Assembly: GCA_963805255.1 (NCBI GenBank)
Contig: CAWDTK010000011.1
Span: 632,559-696,558 of the forward strand
Direction: 5' to 3'
Length of the DNA stretch: 64,000 nucleotides
DNA from: Bog-532 sp963805255
Lineage (GTDB): Bacteria > Actinomycetota > Actinomycetes > Streptosporangiales > Streptosporangiaceae
Of this stretch, positions 26,179 to 35,219 are shown piece by piece. How positions within the stretch are numbered: the first letter of the stretch is position 1; each line of letters starts with the position of its first letter. The position numbers and the translations under genes are program-made. The notes under the pieces were generated by a model. The model saw only the letters and a program-made list of their open reading frames with translations, was not told the origin of the DNA and ran no database searches.

Positions 26179-28500
26179 ATGTCAGCAGCGGTTGCGGCGA
26201 TCCTGGAAGGCATGCCAGAGGCACGGGACCTTCGGATGCTCACCTCGGGGGGCCGGTGCGTGATCTCGGCCGGGCCGGTGGTCCTGTTCGAGTACGACGC
26301 CGCTGATACCGCGATGCGGAACATCGCGCTGGCGACGCTGCGGCAGCTGGGGTTCAGGGGCCGGACGGTCGCGGCGGTGCTGGGGCTGACGGAGAACTAC
26401 GTCTCCACGCTGCATAACGCGGCGATGCGGGAAGGGTCGGCGGCGCTGATCGGGCAGCCGCGGCCGGGCCTGCCCGGGACGGTCAGCCCGGCGCAGTGGG
26501 CGCAGGCCAGCCAGCTGCGGGCGCAGGGCGCCAGCGACGCGCAGATCGGGCGGCAGCTGGGGGTGGCGCACACCACGATCAGCCGCCGCCTGGGCCGGCG
26601 CGGGCAGGCGGCCGGCGGCGGCGAGCCCGGCTGGGCGCCCGCGGAACCCCTGTTCACCGAGCCGAAGCCGGCCACCCCAGCTGAGACCGGGCCTGCGGCT
26701 GATCCCGAGCCGGAGGCTGAGGCTGATGCCGGGCCGGCGGCGAGGGTTCAGGCAGAGCCCGCAGCTGAGCCTGCGGCATCACCCGAGCCTGCGGCATCGC
26801 CTGAGCCTGCGGCATCGCCTGAGCCTGCGGCATCGCCTGAGCCTGCGGCATCGCCTGAGCCTGCGGCAGGGCCAGGACCGGGGGCCGGGGAGCCTGGGGC
26901 GGGCGGCCCTGGCGGGCTGCCGTCGTGGCCCCTGGTTCCTGAGGGGGTGTTCCGGTCCCGGTATGCGGGGGCGATGCTGCTGCACGGGTTCTTCGCCCGG
27001 GCCGGCGCTGGCGCGGTGCTGGCCCAGGCCGGCGGGCGGGCGGCGGAGCCGGGAGACGCGGCGGTGCTGGCCGCGGTGAGCATGTGCTTCGCGCTGGGCG
27101 CGGCGACCACCGAGCAGTTCAAGCACCTGACCGCTGCTGAGGCCGGGCCGCTGGCCGGGCTCGGGACCTTGCCGGGCCTGCGGGCGCTGCGGCCCCGGCT
27201 GGCGCAGATCGCCGACGCCGCGGACCCGGTGGCGGTGCAGCGGCTGTTCGCGTCCGCGATGCTCACCGCGGACCCGGTCCTGTCCGGTGTCTATTACGTC
27301 GATGACCACTTCGTCCCGTATACGGGCGCCAAGCCGGTCGCCAAGGGCTGGAACAACAAGCGTGGGCGCGCTGAGCGAGGGCGCGCGGACACCCACGTGA
27401 CCGCGCACGACGGGCGGGCGGTGTGCTTCGTCACCGGGGAGCCGTCCGGGCTGAGCACCACGCTGCCGCTGGCCCTGGCCGAGCTGAAGAAAGCCGCCGG
27501 CCCGGGCGCGAAGATCATGCTCGGGTTCGACCGCGGCGGCGCCTATCCCCAGGTGTTCAGGCACTGCCGCGAGCAGGACGTGCACTGGGTCACCTACCGG
27601 CGGGCGCCGCTGGCCGTCCCGGCGATGCTGCCGGTCATCACCACCATCACCGTCGTCGGCCGGCAGCGGGAAATCGCCTGGGCCGATGAGAAAGTGCAGA
27701 TCAAGGACTACGGCGAAGCCCGGCAGATCACCCTGTTCGAGCACGGCCAGGTCGTGCTGCAGATCCTGACCTCGGACTTGCAGGCGTGCCCGGCGGGCAT
27801 CTTGTCCTGGCTGAAATCCCGGTGGCGGGAGGAGAACTTCCTGAAGTACGCCTCCGAGAACTACGGGATCGGCAAGATCTGCGACTACATCGCCAGCATC
27901 GAGACCAACACCAAGATCATCGATAACCCGGCCCGCAAGAAAGCCAGCGCCGCGGTCCGCGAAGCGGAGAAGAGGCTGGCCGCCGCCGAGCGCGCCCTAG
28001 CCGGGCTGCTCGCCGGCCCCACGCTGACCGCCGCTGCCAAGAACGCGGCCATCCCCGCCGCCCAGTCCAAGATCACCCGCGCCCGCAAGGCCGTGGCCGC
28101 CGCCGTCGATGCCCGCAAGGACATCCCCGCCAAGCTGCCCGCCTCCGACATCGACCCCGACGCGAAGAAAGCGCTGCTGCGCACGGGCCGCCGCGGCCTG
28201 CAGATGGTCCTGCGGCTGCTCGCCCACAATGCCGAGCACTGGGTATCGAACCAGCTCAACGCCTACCTCCGCGACGACGACGAGTACCGCGCCATCACCC
28301 GCCAGACCATCATCCGCGGCCTGGCCGGCGTCATCACCTACACACCGGACGCGATAACCGTCCAGCTCGACCTGCCCCGCGCGCCCCGCGTCGCCCGCGC
28401 CCTGACGATGCTCATCGAGCAGGTCAACAACGAACCACCCGTCATGCCCGGCGACACCCGCCCCGTCACCTACCGGCTCAACCCCGAACCCGGCCTTTAA
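26179..28500 (+). CDS. Large DDE-type transposase, unassigned family, 773 aa
   Basis: The N-terminus has two helix-turn-helix-like regions (FRGRTVAAVLGLTENYVSTL and SDAQIGRQLGVAHTTISRRL). A low-complexity linker of EPAASP repeats follows (residues about 197-232). The catalytic core shows a first Asp in GVYYVDDHFVPYTG, a second in IMLGFDRGGAYPQVF and a Glu in SRWREENFLKYASENYGI. A Lys/Ala-rich helical region and a small C-terminal domain close the protein. The order and the RWREEN motif are shared with the 802-residue transposase at 49.6 kb. It is intact and the insertion looks fresh, so the element may be active. Confidence 0.75.
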   Translation: MSAAVAAILEGMPEARDLRMLTSGGRCVISAGPVVLFEYDAADTAMRNIALATLRQLGFRGRTVAAVLGLTENYVSTLHNAAMREGSAALIGQPRPGLPGTVSPAQWAQASQLRAQGASDAQIGRQLGVAHTTISRRLGRRGQAAGGGEPGWAPAEPLFTEPKPATPAETGPAADPEPEAEADAGPAARVQAEPAAEPAASPEPAASPEPAASPEPAASPEPAASPEPAAGPGPGAGEPGAGGPGGLPSWPLVPEGVFRSRYAGAMLLHGFFARAGAGAVLAQAGGRAAEPGDAAVLAAVSMCFALGAATTEQFKHLTAAEAGPLAGLGTLPGLRALRPRLAQIADAADPVAVQRLFASAMLTADPVLSGVYYVDDHFVPYTGAKPVAKGWNNKRGRAERGRADTHVTAHDGRAVCFVTGEPSGLSTTLPLALAELKKAAGPGAKIMLGFDRGGAYPQVFRHCREQDVHWVTYRRAPLAVPAMLPVITTITVVGRQREIAWADEKVQIKDYGEARQITLFEHGQVVLQILTSDLQACPAGILSWLKSRWREENFLKYASENYGIGKICDYIASIETNTKIIDNPARKKASAAVREAEKRLAAAERALAGLLAGPTLTAAAKNAAIPAAQSKITRARKAVAAAVDARKDIPAKLPASDIDPDAKKALLRTGRRGLQMVLRLLAHNAEHWVSNQLNAYLRDDDEYRAITRQTIIRGLAGVITYTPDAITVQLDLPRAPRVARALTMLIEQVNNEPPVMPGDTRPVTYRLNPEPGL
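26767..26871 (+). repeat. 18-bp tandem repeat encoding EPAASP
   Basis: Five full 18-base units and one partial unit run from 26767 to 26871. The first has ATCACCC where the others have ATCGCCT. They form a flexible linker between the DNA-binding and catalytic parts of the transposase. Copy number should vary between strains. Confidence 0.8.
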
Positions 28501-28536
28501 CTCCCCACGCACAGCGTTTGCCGGAGATCTGGGGCT

Positions 28537-29986
28537 GAAAAAGCTCCTGGGCCCGGATTGCCTTGAGCGGGATCTGGCGTACGGGCTGATTATCGCCCGG
28601 GCGGTCGCGCCGGCCTCCAAGCTGGCCACCACCCGCTGGTGGGCTGACACCACGCTGGGCGCGGACCTGGGTGTGGAAAATGCAGGCACTGATGAGGTGT
28701 ATGCGGCGATGGACTGGCTGCTGTCCCGGCAGGACGCGATCGAGAAGAAACTGGCGGCCCGGCACCTGGAGCCCGGCGGGCTGGCATTGTTCGATTTGTC
28801 GTCGGCGTGGCTGGAAGGGCGCACTTGCCCGCTGGGGGCGTTCGGGCATTCCCGGGACGGGAAGAAGAACCGGGAGCAGATCGAGTTCGGCATGGTCACC
28901 AGCCGGGCCGGGATCCCGGTCGCGGTCCGTGTCTTTCCCGGAAATACCTCCGACTCGGTGGCATTCGGGGAAATCATCCCGGTGGTGCGCGGCAAATTCG
29001 GGCTCGATGAGGTCATCTTGGCCGGCGACCGCGGCTCGATCACCAAGGTGCGGATCGGCCAGCTGAAGGCGCTGCCGGGGGCAGGCTGGATCACCGCCCT
29101 GCGCGCCCCCGCGATCGCGGCCCTGGCTAGGGATGACGGGCCGCTGCAGATGTCGCTGTTCGACGACCAGAACTTCGCCGAGATCACCGACCCGAGATAT
29201 CCCGGCGAGCGGCTGATCTGCTGCCGCAATCCCGCGCTGGCCGCGCAGCGCGCCGCCAAGCGCGAATCCCTCCTGGCCGCCACCGAGGAAGAACTGGGCA
29301 AAATCAGGGAGTCGGTTCAGGCGGGCCGGCTGAAAGACGCCGGCAAGATCGGGATCAAGGCCGGCAAGGTCATCAATAAGCGCAAGGTCGGCAAGCATTT
29401 CATCACAGATATCGGCGACGGGCGTTTCGGCTGGCGGCGAGACGAGGAGAAAATCGCGGCCGAGGCGGCGCTGGACGGAATCTACGTCATCCGCACATCC
29501 GCCACCGCGGGCAAACTTGGCAGTGGCGAGACCATCGAGGCATACAAAGACCTCGGGAACCTCGAGCGCGACTTCTGGTCGATGAAAGCTGAGGACATCG
29601 ACCTGCGGCCCATCTACCATTACCTGGAAAACCGGGTCCGCAGCCACGTGTTCTTGTGCATGCTCGCCACCTACCTCACCTGGCACCTGCGTCGGGCACT
29701 GGCGCCGCTCACCTTCACCGATAACACAAAGCCCGCCCGCGAAGACCCGGTAGTCCCGGCCCGCAGATCCGCCGCCGCGGCCGCGAAAGACACCGGCAAA
29801 ATCACCCCAGACAAGGTGCCCGTCCGCGGCTACCACGAATTGGTCGCCCATCTGGCCACACTCACCAGAAACACCGTCAGCTTCGCCGGGAAACGCCTCG
29901 AAAAACTGGCAACGCCCACCCCCGAGCAGCGCCGCGTCTTCGAGCTGCTCGGCAAGCCCATCCCGCTCAGCCTCGACGGACCGTAA
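28537..29986 (+). pseudogene. IS1634-family transposase, 3' part
   Basis: It continues the frame interrupted at 26082: LKKLLGPDCLERDLAYGLII, FDLSSAWLEGRTCPLGAFGH with the first Asp, VILAGDRGSITK with the second, and YHYLENRVRSHVFLCMLATY with the Glu. It ends RRVFELLGKPIPLSLDG. Apart from the inserted element no damage is seen. Excision would give a complete gene. Confidence 0.85.
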
Positions 29987-30126
29987 CCACCGTACCCACG
30001 AACGGAGCCGCCAGCAGACGCCTCAGCACGACAAAACCCCAGGCCAGCACCCCCATCCCCGCAATCGAAGATCACGTAAGGACGGGCTAGGCTACCGAGT
30101 CTACCCGGCACCCCCATCTGGTAGGG

Positions 30127-30864
30127 CTAAATCATGCCTGCCGCGGCGGCGATCGCCTCGCGTGCCTGTTGCTCGTCTTCCGCTGCGGTGGCCGCGCTGA
30201 CCAGGCTGAGCCAGCTTTCCCTGGTGACGGCGGCGGTTTCGGCGTCGGACTGCGCGGTGGCCACCGCGGCGTCCCGGTGGCGGGCGGCGCGGCGCCAGTG
30301 CCGTCGGACTCGGGCCAGCGCGGCCGACTCGGCGCGGGCGATCAGGGCAGCCGCGATGACGGCAAGAAGTGCGCTTAGGACGGCAAGCAGCACTGCGGGC
30401 AGGGTGCCGGCGAGAGCCGAAAGCAACGCGGTCAGGGCGACCGCCGCGACGGCCAGCAGGGCGCGCCGCGGGTGACCGGGGGTCGCTGCCAGCCAGGCGC
30501 CGCATACCCAGACGGCCGCTACGGCGGTGGCGACCAGCCAGCCCGCGGGGCGGCCAGTCTCGTCGATCCAGGGCGCCAGCTCGATCCAGGCCAGGCCGGC
30601 CAGGGCAAGGCTGATGGCAGCGACCAGGGCACAGGCCACTCCGTGCCGGGTGCGGCGGTGACCGCGGGGATCGAGGCGATGACGCAGCTCCTCGTATCGC
30701 AGCCGGGCCAGATCGGCGGCCTGGTTGGCCGCAGTGGCCAGGGCGGCTGAGTGCGCGGCCAGGCCACGCCAGTGACTCGCCTCGGTCAGCAGGCTCCGTG
30801 CCTCCGGATGGCCGGCGAGCAGGCCGCCGACCAGGGCGCACGCTTTGTCCTCGGAGGAGGTCAT
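30127..30864 (-). CDS. Unknown membrane protein, 245 aa
   Basis: The ATG at 30864 begins a helical, charged N-terminus of about 70 residues. Four hydrophobic stretches follow (GVACALVAAISLALAGLAWI, LVATAVAAVWVCGAWLA, ALLAVAAVALTALLSALAG, LPAVLLAVLSALLAVIAAAL), then a cytoplasmic-looking helical tail. No family is recognised. It is divergent from the OmpA-type lipoprotein gene. Its plan (helix, membrane block, helix) resembles the protein at 33254-34114, so the two may be paralogues or partners. Confidence 0.65.
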   Translation of the reverse strand: MTSSEDKACALVGGLLAGHPEARSLLTEASHWRGLAAHSAALATAANQAADLARLRYEELRHRLDPRGHRRTRHGVACALVAAISLALAGLAWIELAPWIDETGRPAGWLVATAVAAVWVCGAWLAATPGHPRRALLAVAAVALTALLSALAGTLPAVLLAVLSALLAVIAAALIARAESAALARVRRHWRRAARHRDAAVATAQSDAETAAVTRESWLSLVSAATAAEDEQQAREAIAAAAGMI

Positions 30865-30984
30865 ACACAGCAGAGCATGCTGCCGCCGCGCCCTGACATT
30901 TGTGTCAGGTCCGGGGCCGCCGGGCCTCGTTCGGGTAGAACCCGCGCTCTACGGGAGCTGCGTGGGCCCGCGGAAGGCTCCGGC

Positions 30985-32127
30985 ATGAAGAAGATGATAC
31001 GGCGGTCCCGCTTTGCCGCCATCGCCGCGGCAGTGGCCGTGGCCACGACGGGCTGCAGCACGGGGTTGTTCGGCGCGCCGCGACCCCCGGCCGTCGCCGG
31101 GCAGGTTGTGCTGACCGAGCATGTCACCCCGTCAGCCCTGGTGGCGGTGACGGCAGCCGGCCCTGAGAATGCCACGCTCCTTCAGGTCATCGGCGCGACC
31201 GCCCGGCCGCTGGAGCACCTAGACATCGCCTCGGCGCGCGGGACGCAGGCGCTCGTGGCGTCGTCCTCCCCCGCCCCGGCCGTCGTGCGGATCCCGGCCA
31301 AGCCGACCCCGCCGACCCGCGGCGCCACCTCCTACCAGGAGGCGGTGTACCACAAGGCTCAGTTGCACTGGGATGGCCAGTACGCGGCGGCGCAGCGTGA
31401 GGTGGCATCGCGCACAACCGCGAGCACGGACACCTGGGTCCGGGGCCAGCTGGCTCGGGCCGGTTCGGTCTCGGGCTCTGGGCAGGGCAGCTTGGGCGCC
31501 GAGTGTGAAATGGCCTCCAGCGTGCTGACCGGCCTGGCCGACCAGGCCGGGGCGCGGTTCGGCGGCCGTGTCGTGCTGATGGCCGCCGGCAGCCTCGGCG
31601 ACGTCTCATCCGGCTGTCAGCTGACCGGGGCCGACGTCATCGTCCTCACGCCGTTCCTGCCCAGCGCGGCCGGGGCGGCTTCGGCGCAGGAGAAGCTGAT
31701 CGCGGCCGGGGCGGCCCGCGCGTCCGTGCTGGGGCCCGAGGCGACCCCGGCTGAACTCGGCCGACTGGTCAGCGACGGCCTTGGCCGGCGGGAGGTAACC
31801 GAGGCGCTGTCCGGCCCGGCGTTGTTCGGCAACGACAGCGCAGTCCTTCGGCCGGCCGCCGCCGGGGCACTGACCCCGCTGCTGCCCCTGCTCCGGGAGC
31901 CGGGCGCTATCGCGGTGATCAACGGCTACGCCTCCGCACCCGGCGACGCCCGGCGCAACCAGCAGCTGTCCGAGAACCGGGCCGCGGCCGTGGCCGCGTT
32001 CTTCGAGGCCCACGGGATCAGCGCCGCGGCGCTGCTCGTGGTCGGCCACGGCGCCACCAGCTTCGTCGCGCCCGGTGCCTCGCCGGACAACCGGCGGGTG
32101 GTCGTCGTGGTTGAGGAGCCGGCGTAG
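30985..32127 (+). CDS. Lipoprotein with a C-terminal OmpA-like domain
   Basis: The ATG at 30985 has GGAAGG upstream. The N-terminus is a lipoprotein signal (MKKMIRRSRFAAIAAAVAVA, then TTGC), so the protein should be anchored outside the cell membrane. The middle has a secreted alpha/beta region with paired Cys (AECEMASSVLTGL ... VSSGCQLTGADVIVL). The last 110 residues form an OmpA-like peptidoglycan-binding domain: VINGYASAPGD, NQQLSENRAAAVAAFFEAHG, VVGHGATSF, NRRVVVVVE. OmpA domains on lipoproteins are less usual in Gram-positives. The 380-residue product is intact and sits among membrane proteins of unknown role. Confidence 0.75.
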   Translation: MKKMIRRSRFAAIAAAVAVATTGCSTGLFGAPRPPAVAGQVVLTEHVTPSALVAVTAAGPENATLLQVIGATARPLEHLDIASARGTQALVASSSPAPAVVRIPAKPTPPTRGATSYQEAVYHKAQLHWDGQYAAAQREVASRTTASTDTWVRGQLARAGSVSGSGQGSLGAECEMASSVLTGLADQAGARFGGRVVLMAAGSLGDVSSGCQLTGADVIVLTPFLPSAAGAASAQEKLIAAGAARASVLGPEATPAELGRLVSDGLGRREVTEALSGPALFGNDSAVLRPAAAGALTPLLPLLREPGAIAVINGYASAPGDARRNQQLSENRAAAVAAFFEAHGISAAALLVVGHGATSFVAPGASPDNRRVVVVVEEPA

Positions 32128-32129
32128 AG

Positions 32130-33257
32130 CTACCGGACCGCGGCCGGATCGCATGTCGCCTCGGCGAGGTAGGGACGAGTCCACCGGACCGGATGCCGGG
32201 CCAGCCGGGCCGCCGCGGTGGCCCGGTCGGCGTCACCCGCCGCGGTCCAGTCGACGCGGCAGCGGTCCCAGGCCAGCGCGGCCAGCCCGGCCCATTGCTC
32301 GTCGGTGCGGTCAGGATCGAGGCCGACGGGGCGGCTGGCCGCACGCAGGGCCGCGTCAGCCCAGCGTAGGGCCCGGCGCATCCGCCGCAGCCGGGTGCCA
32401 CGCACCGGGCGCCTCTCGTCGTCCACCACCTCTACCCACAGGGGGCCCGCCGCAGCGGGGGCGGGGAGTTCGGCACGGGCGGTCAGGCCATCGAGGCGAA
32501 GCGGGGAAACTGCCGGGACGCGCCGGGCATCGGAGTCGACCAGTCGGACCTGGCACGAGGCCAGCGCGGACCGGTCCGCACCGACCGCGAGCATTGCCTC
32601 GACGGTGATCAGGCGTTCTTCGCCATCGTGCACGTGGATGTCCAGGTCGGAGTCGGGCGACAGGCCGTAGCGGAAGACGCCGGGCGGGACCAGGGCCGGG
32701 TCGAGCCAGCCGCTGAGGTTTTCGCTGACGGGGGCGGCGGCTGGGCGGAACGGGGCCCCGGGGGCGGACGGGGGGGTTGGCCCGGCGAGGGTGGAGGGCC
32801 GTTGGCACTGGCGGGCCAGGTCGGCGGCCTCCATTGCCCACAGCGGGGAGCATGGCACGGGGGTGGTATGCCAGGCGGAATCCAGCCGGGCGAGCCGGGA
32901 CAGGGCCGCGATCGCGGCCGGGTGCGGCCGCGGCGTAACGGGCGGGACCGTGCCGTACGGCGCCTGCCGCACGGCTGCGGCTACCCGGTCACCGAGTACC
33001 CGGCCGAGGTAGGCGAGCACGGGCTCGCCCGGGACCACCGGGCCGAACGGTTCGCTCGCCTCGACCACCACCTGGGACAGGCGTCCCCTGGCCCGGTCGA
33101 AGACCATCTCGACGCCGGGTACGGAGGCCAGACTCGCCCCGCCCCCGGGCCCGGCGGGCGGTCCGTCCAGCGTGATCTGGGCGGCATCCCAGTCCACCGA
33201 CACGGCGAATGCGCAGTTGTCGTGGTGGTCGAGGGGAGGCCACTGCTGGGCCTTCAC
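32130..33257 (-). CDS. Unknown protein, 375 aa, coupled to a membrane protein gene
   Basis: A GTG at 33257 overlaps the stop of the membrane-protein gene before it. The product is rich in Pro/Ala/Arg with no membrane segment. Recognisable pieces include FAVSVDWDAAQITLDGPPAG, SPDSDLDIHVHDGEERLITV and WVEVVDDERRPVRGTRLRRM. No family is named. It ends two bases after the convergent OmpA-type gene, with no space for a terminator between them. Confidence 0.6.
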   Translation of the reverse strand: MKAQQWPPLDHHDNCAFAVSVDWDAAQITLDGPPAGPGGGASLASVPGVEMVFDRARGRLSQVVVEASEPFGPVVPGEPVLAYLGRVLGDRVAAAVRQAPYGTVPPVTPRPHPAAIAALSRLARLDSAWHTTPVPCSPLWAMEAADLARQCQRPSTLAGPTPPSAPGAPFRPAAAPVSENLSGWLDPALVPPGVFRYGLSPDSDLDIHVHDGEERLITVEAMLAVGADRSALASCQVRLVDSDARRVPAVSPLRLDGLTARAELPAPAAAGPLWVEVVDDERRPVRGTRLRRMRRALRWADAALRAASRPVGLDPDRTDEQWAGLAALAWDRCRVDWTAAGDADRATAAARLARHPVRWTRPYLAEATCDPAAVR

Positions 33258-34114
33258 TGCGCCGGGAGGAGCGCGCGCATGGCGCGCTCAAGCGCGGAGA
33301 TCCAGTCGGCGTGGCTAGCGCCAGCCGGGGCCTCCGACATGATCGACCATTCGCGGACCACGCGCTGCGGCACGGCCCAGTGCAACTGCATCCTCTCCTC
33401 GGCCCGGCGGCGCGCGTCGTGGCAAGCGGCCGCAGTCCGGCGGGCGCGCTTCACCGCGGCCAGCGCGCGGGCCAGAGCCAGCGGTCGAGTCCGCGCCATG
33501 ACCACCGAGCCGCAGGCCACCAGGCCGGCCGAGATCGCGCTGAGCAGGACGGCCTGCAGGATCGCGGCACCCGGCGACTCCCCGGCCACGGTGACCAGGA
33601 AGGCGGTGCGAAGCACGGCCAGGGCGGCGTACCCGGCCGCCACCAGGATGAGCAGGGCCGCGCGCCGACGGGAATCCTCGCGGGTCAGTTCAATCCCGAC
33701 CATGACCCCGGCCGACGCCACCAACATGATCCCGGTGACCAGCCAGGTCGCCGCCGCGGCCAGGCCAAACGCCTGCGCGGCCCAGTTCAGCGGGATGGCG
33801 TCGAACACCAGCAGGATGGCCACGGCCAGCGCGCCGACCGTGAACCCGGCGAACCGGTGGCCCGCCAGGTCCAGGCGGGCGGTCATCCCGGACGCGCGCT
33901 GTTCGGCCCGGGTCAGGGCCTCCCGCGCATCGGTCTCGCGCTGCCGCTGCTGTCCCAGGTGCGTGTGCGCGCGACCGGCCTCCTCGAGGTCGGCGGCGAG
34001 GGCCGGGCGCGCCTCGAACAGTGCGCTGAGCGAGGCGGCCGCCCTGGCGTCCAGCGCCGGATCCGGCGCCTGGCCCTGGCGGGGGCTATCGATGTCTGCG
34101 GTTGTACTCATCAT
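33254..34114 (-). CDS. Unknown membrane protein, 286 aa
   Basis: Two adjacent ATGs (34114 and 34111) follow a GGAG sequence. The first 95 residues are soluble and helical (LSALFEARPALAADLEEAGR, QRETDAREALTRAEQRASG). Hydrophobic segments follow (FTVGALAVAILLVFDAIPL, AAAATWLVTGIMLVASAGVM, ALLILVAAGYAALAVL, AAILQAVLLSAISAGLVACG), then a helical C-terminus. Its GTGA overlap with the next gene shows an operon. Function unknown; it may form a complex with the protein at 30127-30864 and the OmpA lipoprotein. Confidence 0.65.
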   Translation of the reverse strand: MMSTTADIDSPRQGQAPDPALDARAAASLSALFEARPALAADLEEAGRAHTHLGQQRQRETDAREALTRAEQRASGMTARLDLAGHRFAGFTVGALAVAILLVFDAIPLNWAAQAFGLAAAATWLVTGIMLVASAGVMVGIELTREDSRRRAALLILVAAGYAALAVLRTAFLVTVAGESPGAAILQAVLLSAISAGLVACGSVVMARTRPLALARALAAVKRARRTAAACHDARRRAEERMQLHWAVPQRVVREWSIMSEAPAGASHADWISALERAMRALLPAQ

Positions 34115-34358
34115 GGCTCCGGTCAGTTGGGTCCTTTGCCCAGCTAGACCCGTTCGGCTTCGTAACCTGACATCCGGATCACCGCGCAGCGCGGTCACGG
34201 CATGGAACCAGCACCGGAGAGCGAGCCGCTTTCCTCGTCGATCGGGCCTAGTGCGGCCAGCGCCTGTCATTTGCCAGGACCATGGGACCAGGGCGTTGCC
34301 ACGACCTAGGGACCACCTTGCGGCTGCTGTGTCATCTTGGGGTGTGCGGCGGGATCCG

Positions 34359-35120
34359 TCAAGCTGAGTGGCGGCTGGGGCGCTGGCGCTTGCGGTAGGA
34401 GTCGCCTTCGATGACGAGCTCGTGGCAGGTGGAGGTGAGCCGGTCGACGGCGGACTGGGCCAGCAGCTGGTCGTGCATGAGGCCGAGCCATTCATCGGGG
34501 GTCCGGTTGGAGGTGACGATGGTGGCGTTGTGGCGGTGCCGGGCGACGGTCAGCTCGTAGAAGTCGGTGGTGGCGGTCTCGTCCAGCGGCGTGAGGGCGA
34601 GATCATCGATGATCAGCAGGTTGACGGCGGCGAGCCGGCGGTGCTCGGCTTCGGTGCTGTTGTCCAGCCGGGCGGCTTTGAGGCGTTTGAACAGCTGGCC
34701 GGCGCGGGTCATGTGCACGGTGAGGCGGCGGCGGACGGCGATGTGGCCCAGCGCGGTGGCCAGGTGGGTCTTGCCGACCCCGACGGGACCCAGTATCAAA
34801 GCCCCGTGGGCGGCTTCGGCGAACCGCAGGCTGACCAGCTCGTTCCATAGCTGCTGGTCGTAGCGGACGGCGGCGGTGGGATCCCAGGTGTCGATGCGCA
34901 TGTCGGGGTCGAGTCCGGCGGCGCGGGCGCGGCGGGCGGCCGAGCCGTTCTCGCGGCGGGTGACTTCGTCGGATAGCAGCAGCTCGAGGAAGTCGGCGTG
35001 GGGGAGTTTCTGCTGGCGGGCGAGGGTGAGCCGGTCGGGGAGGGTGGCCAGGAGCTGGCCGAGCTTGAGGGTGCGCAGGTGCCGTTTGAGGTCGGGGCTG
35101 ACCGGGTCGGCCGGGGTCAT
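34359..35120 (-). CDS. istB: IstB-type ATPase helper of IS21
   Basis: The ATG at 35120 is chosen because AAAGGA stands seven bases upstream; an in-frame ATG at 35135 lacks this. The product is an AAA+ ATPase: Walker A GPVGVGKTHLATALGHIA, Walker B AVNLLIIDDLALTPLDE, sensor NATIVTSNRTPDEW and arginine-rich end. In IS21 elements IstB loads on target DNA and directs IstA to it. This copy is intact even though its istA partner is split. Confidence 0.9.
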   Translation of the reverse strand: MTPADPVSPDLKRHLRTLKLGQLLATLPDRLTLARQQKLPHADFLELLLSDEVTRRENGSAARRARAAGLDPDMRIDTWDPTAAVRYDQQLWNELVSLRFAEAAHGALILGPVGVGKTHLATALGHIAVRRRLTVHMTRAGQLFKRLKAARLDNSTEAEHRRLAAVNLLIIDDLALTPLDETATTDFYELTVARHRHNATIVTSNRTPDEWLGLMHDQLLAQSAVDRLTSTCHELVIEGDSYRKRQRPSRHSA

Positions 35121-35219
35121 CGGGTGTCCTTTCATCGCTGATCTTGCCTGTGCTGGGGACGCCGGCGGGCTGCCGCGGGCCCGGGCGGGGGTGCCCGGGC
35201 CGTTGCGGGGCGGCCGCGG

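Larger units (their letters stand above)
26083..28531. mobile_element. Large unassigned transposon inserted in IS1634
   Basis: The ends are CAGATCTCCGGCAA at 26083-26096 and its inverse ending at 28531. A 5-bp target duplication GGGCT flanks them (26078-26082 and 28532-28536). Removing the element plus one copy restores the interrupted transposase. It holds one long gene of 773 residues. The family is related to the element at 49460-52044 but does not match an IS family I can name with confidence. Confidence 0.85.

Noticed and set aside
26767..26871. A CRISPR-like array
   Set aside because: The 18-bp units are directly adjacent without spacers and are in frame inside a transposase gene. No CRISPR array was seen anywhere in the window.
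30751..30984. An upstream extension of the OmpA-type lipoprotein gene
   Set aside because: It would bury the lipoprotein signal inside the protein; the ATG at 30985 has a good ribosome binding site directly before it.
30127..34114. Assignment of the membrane/OmpA cluster as Zorya
   Set aside because: No MotA-type ZorA, no helicase or nuclease partner, and the OmpA domain is on a lipoprotein rather than on a single-span stator protein.
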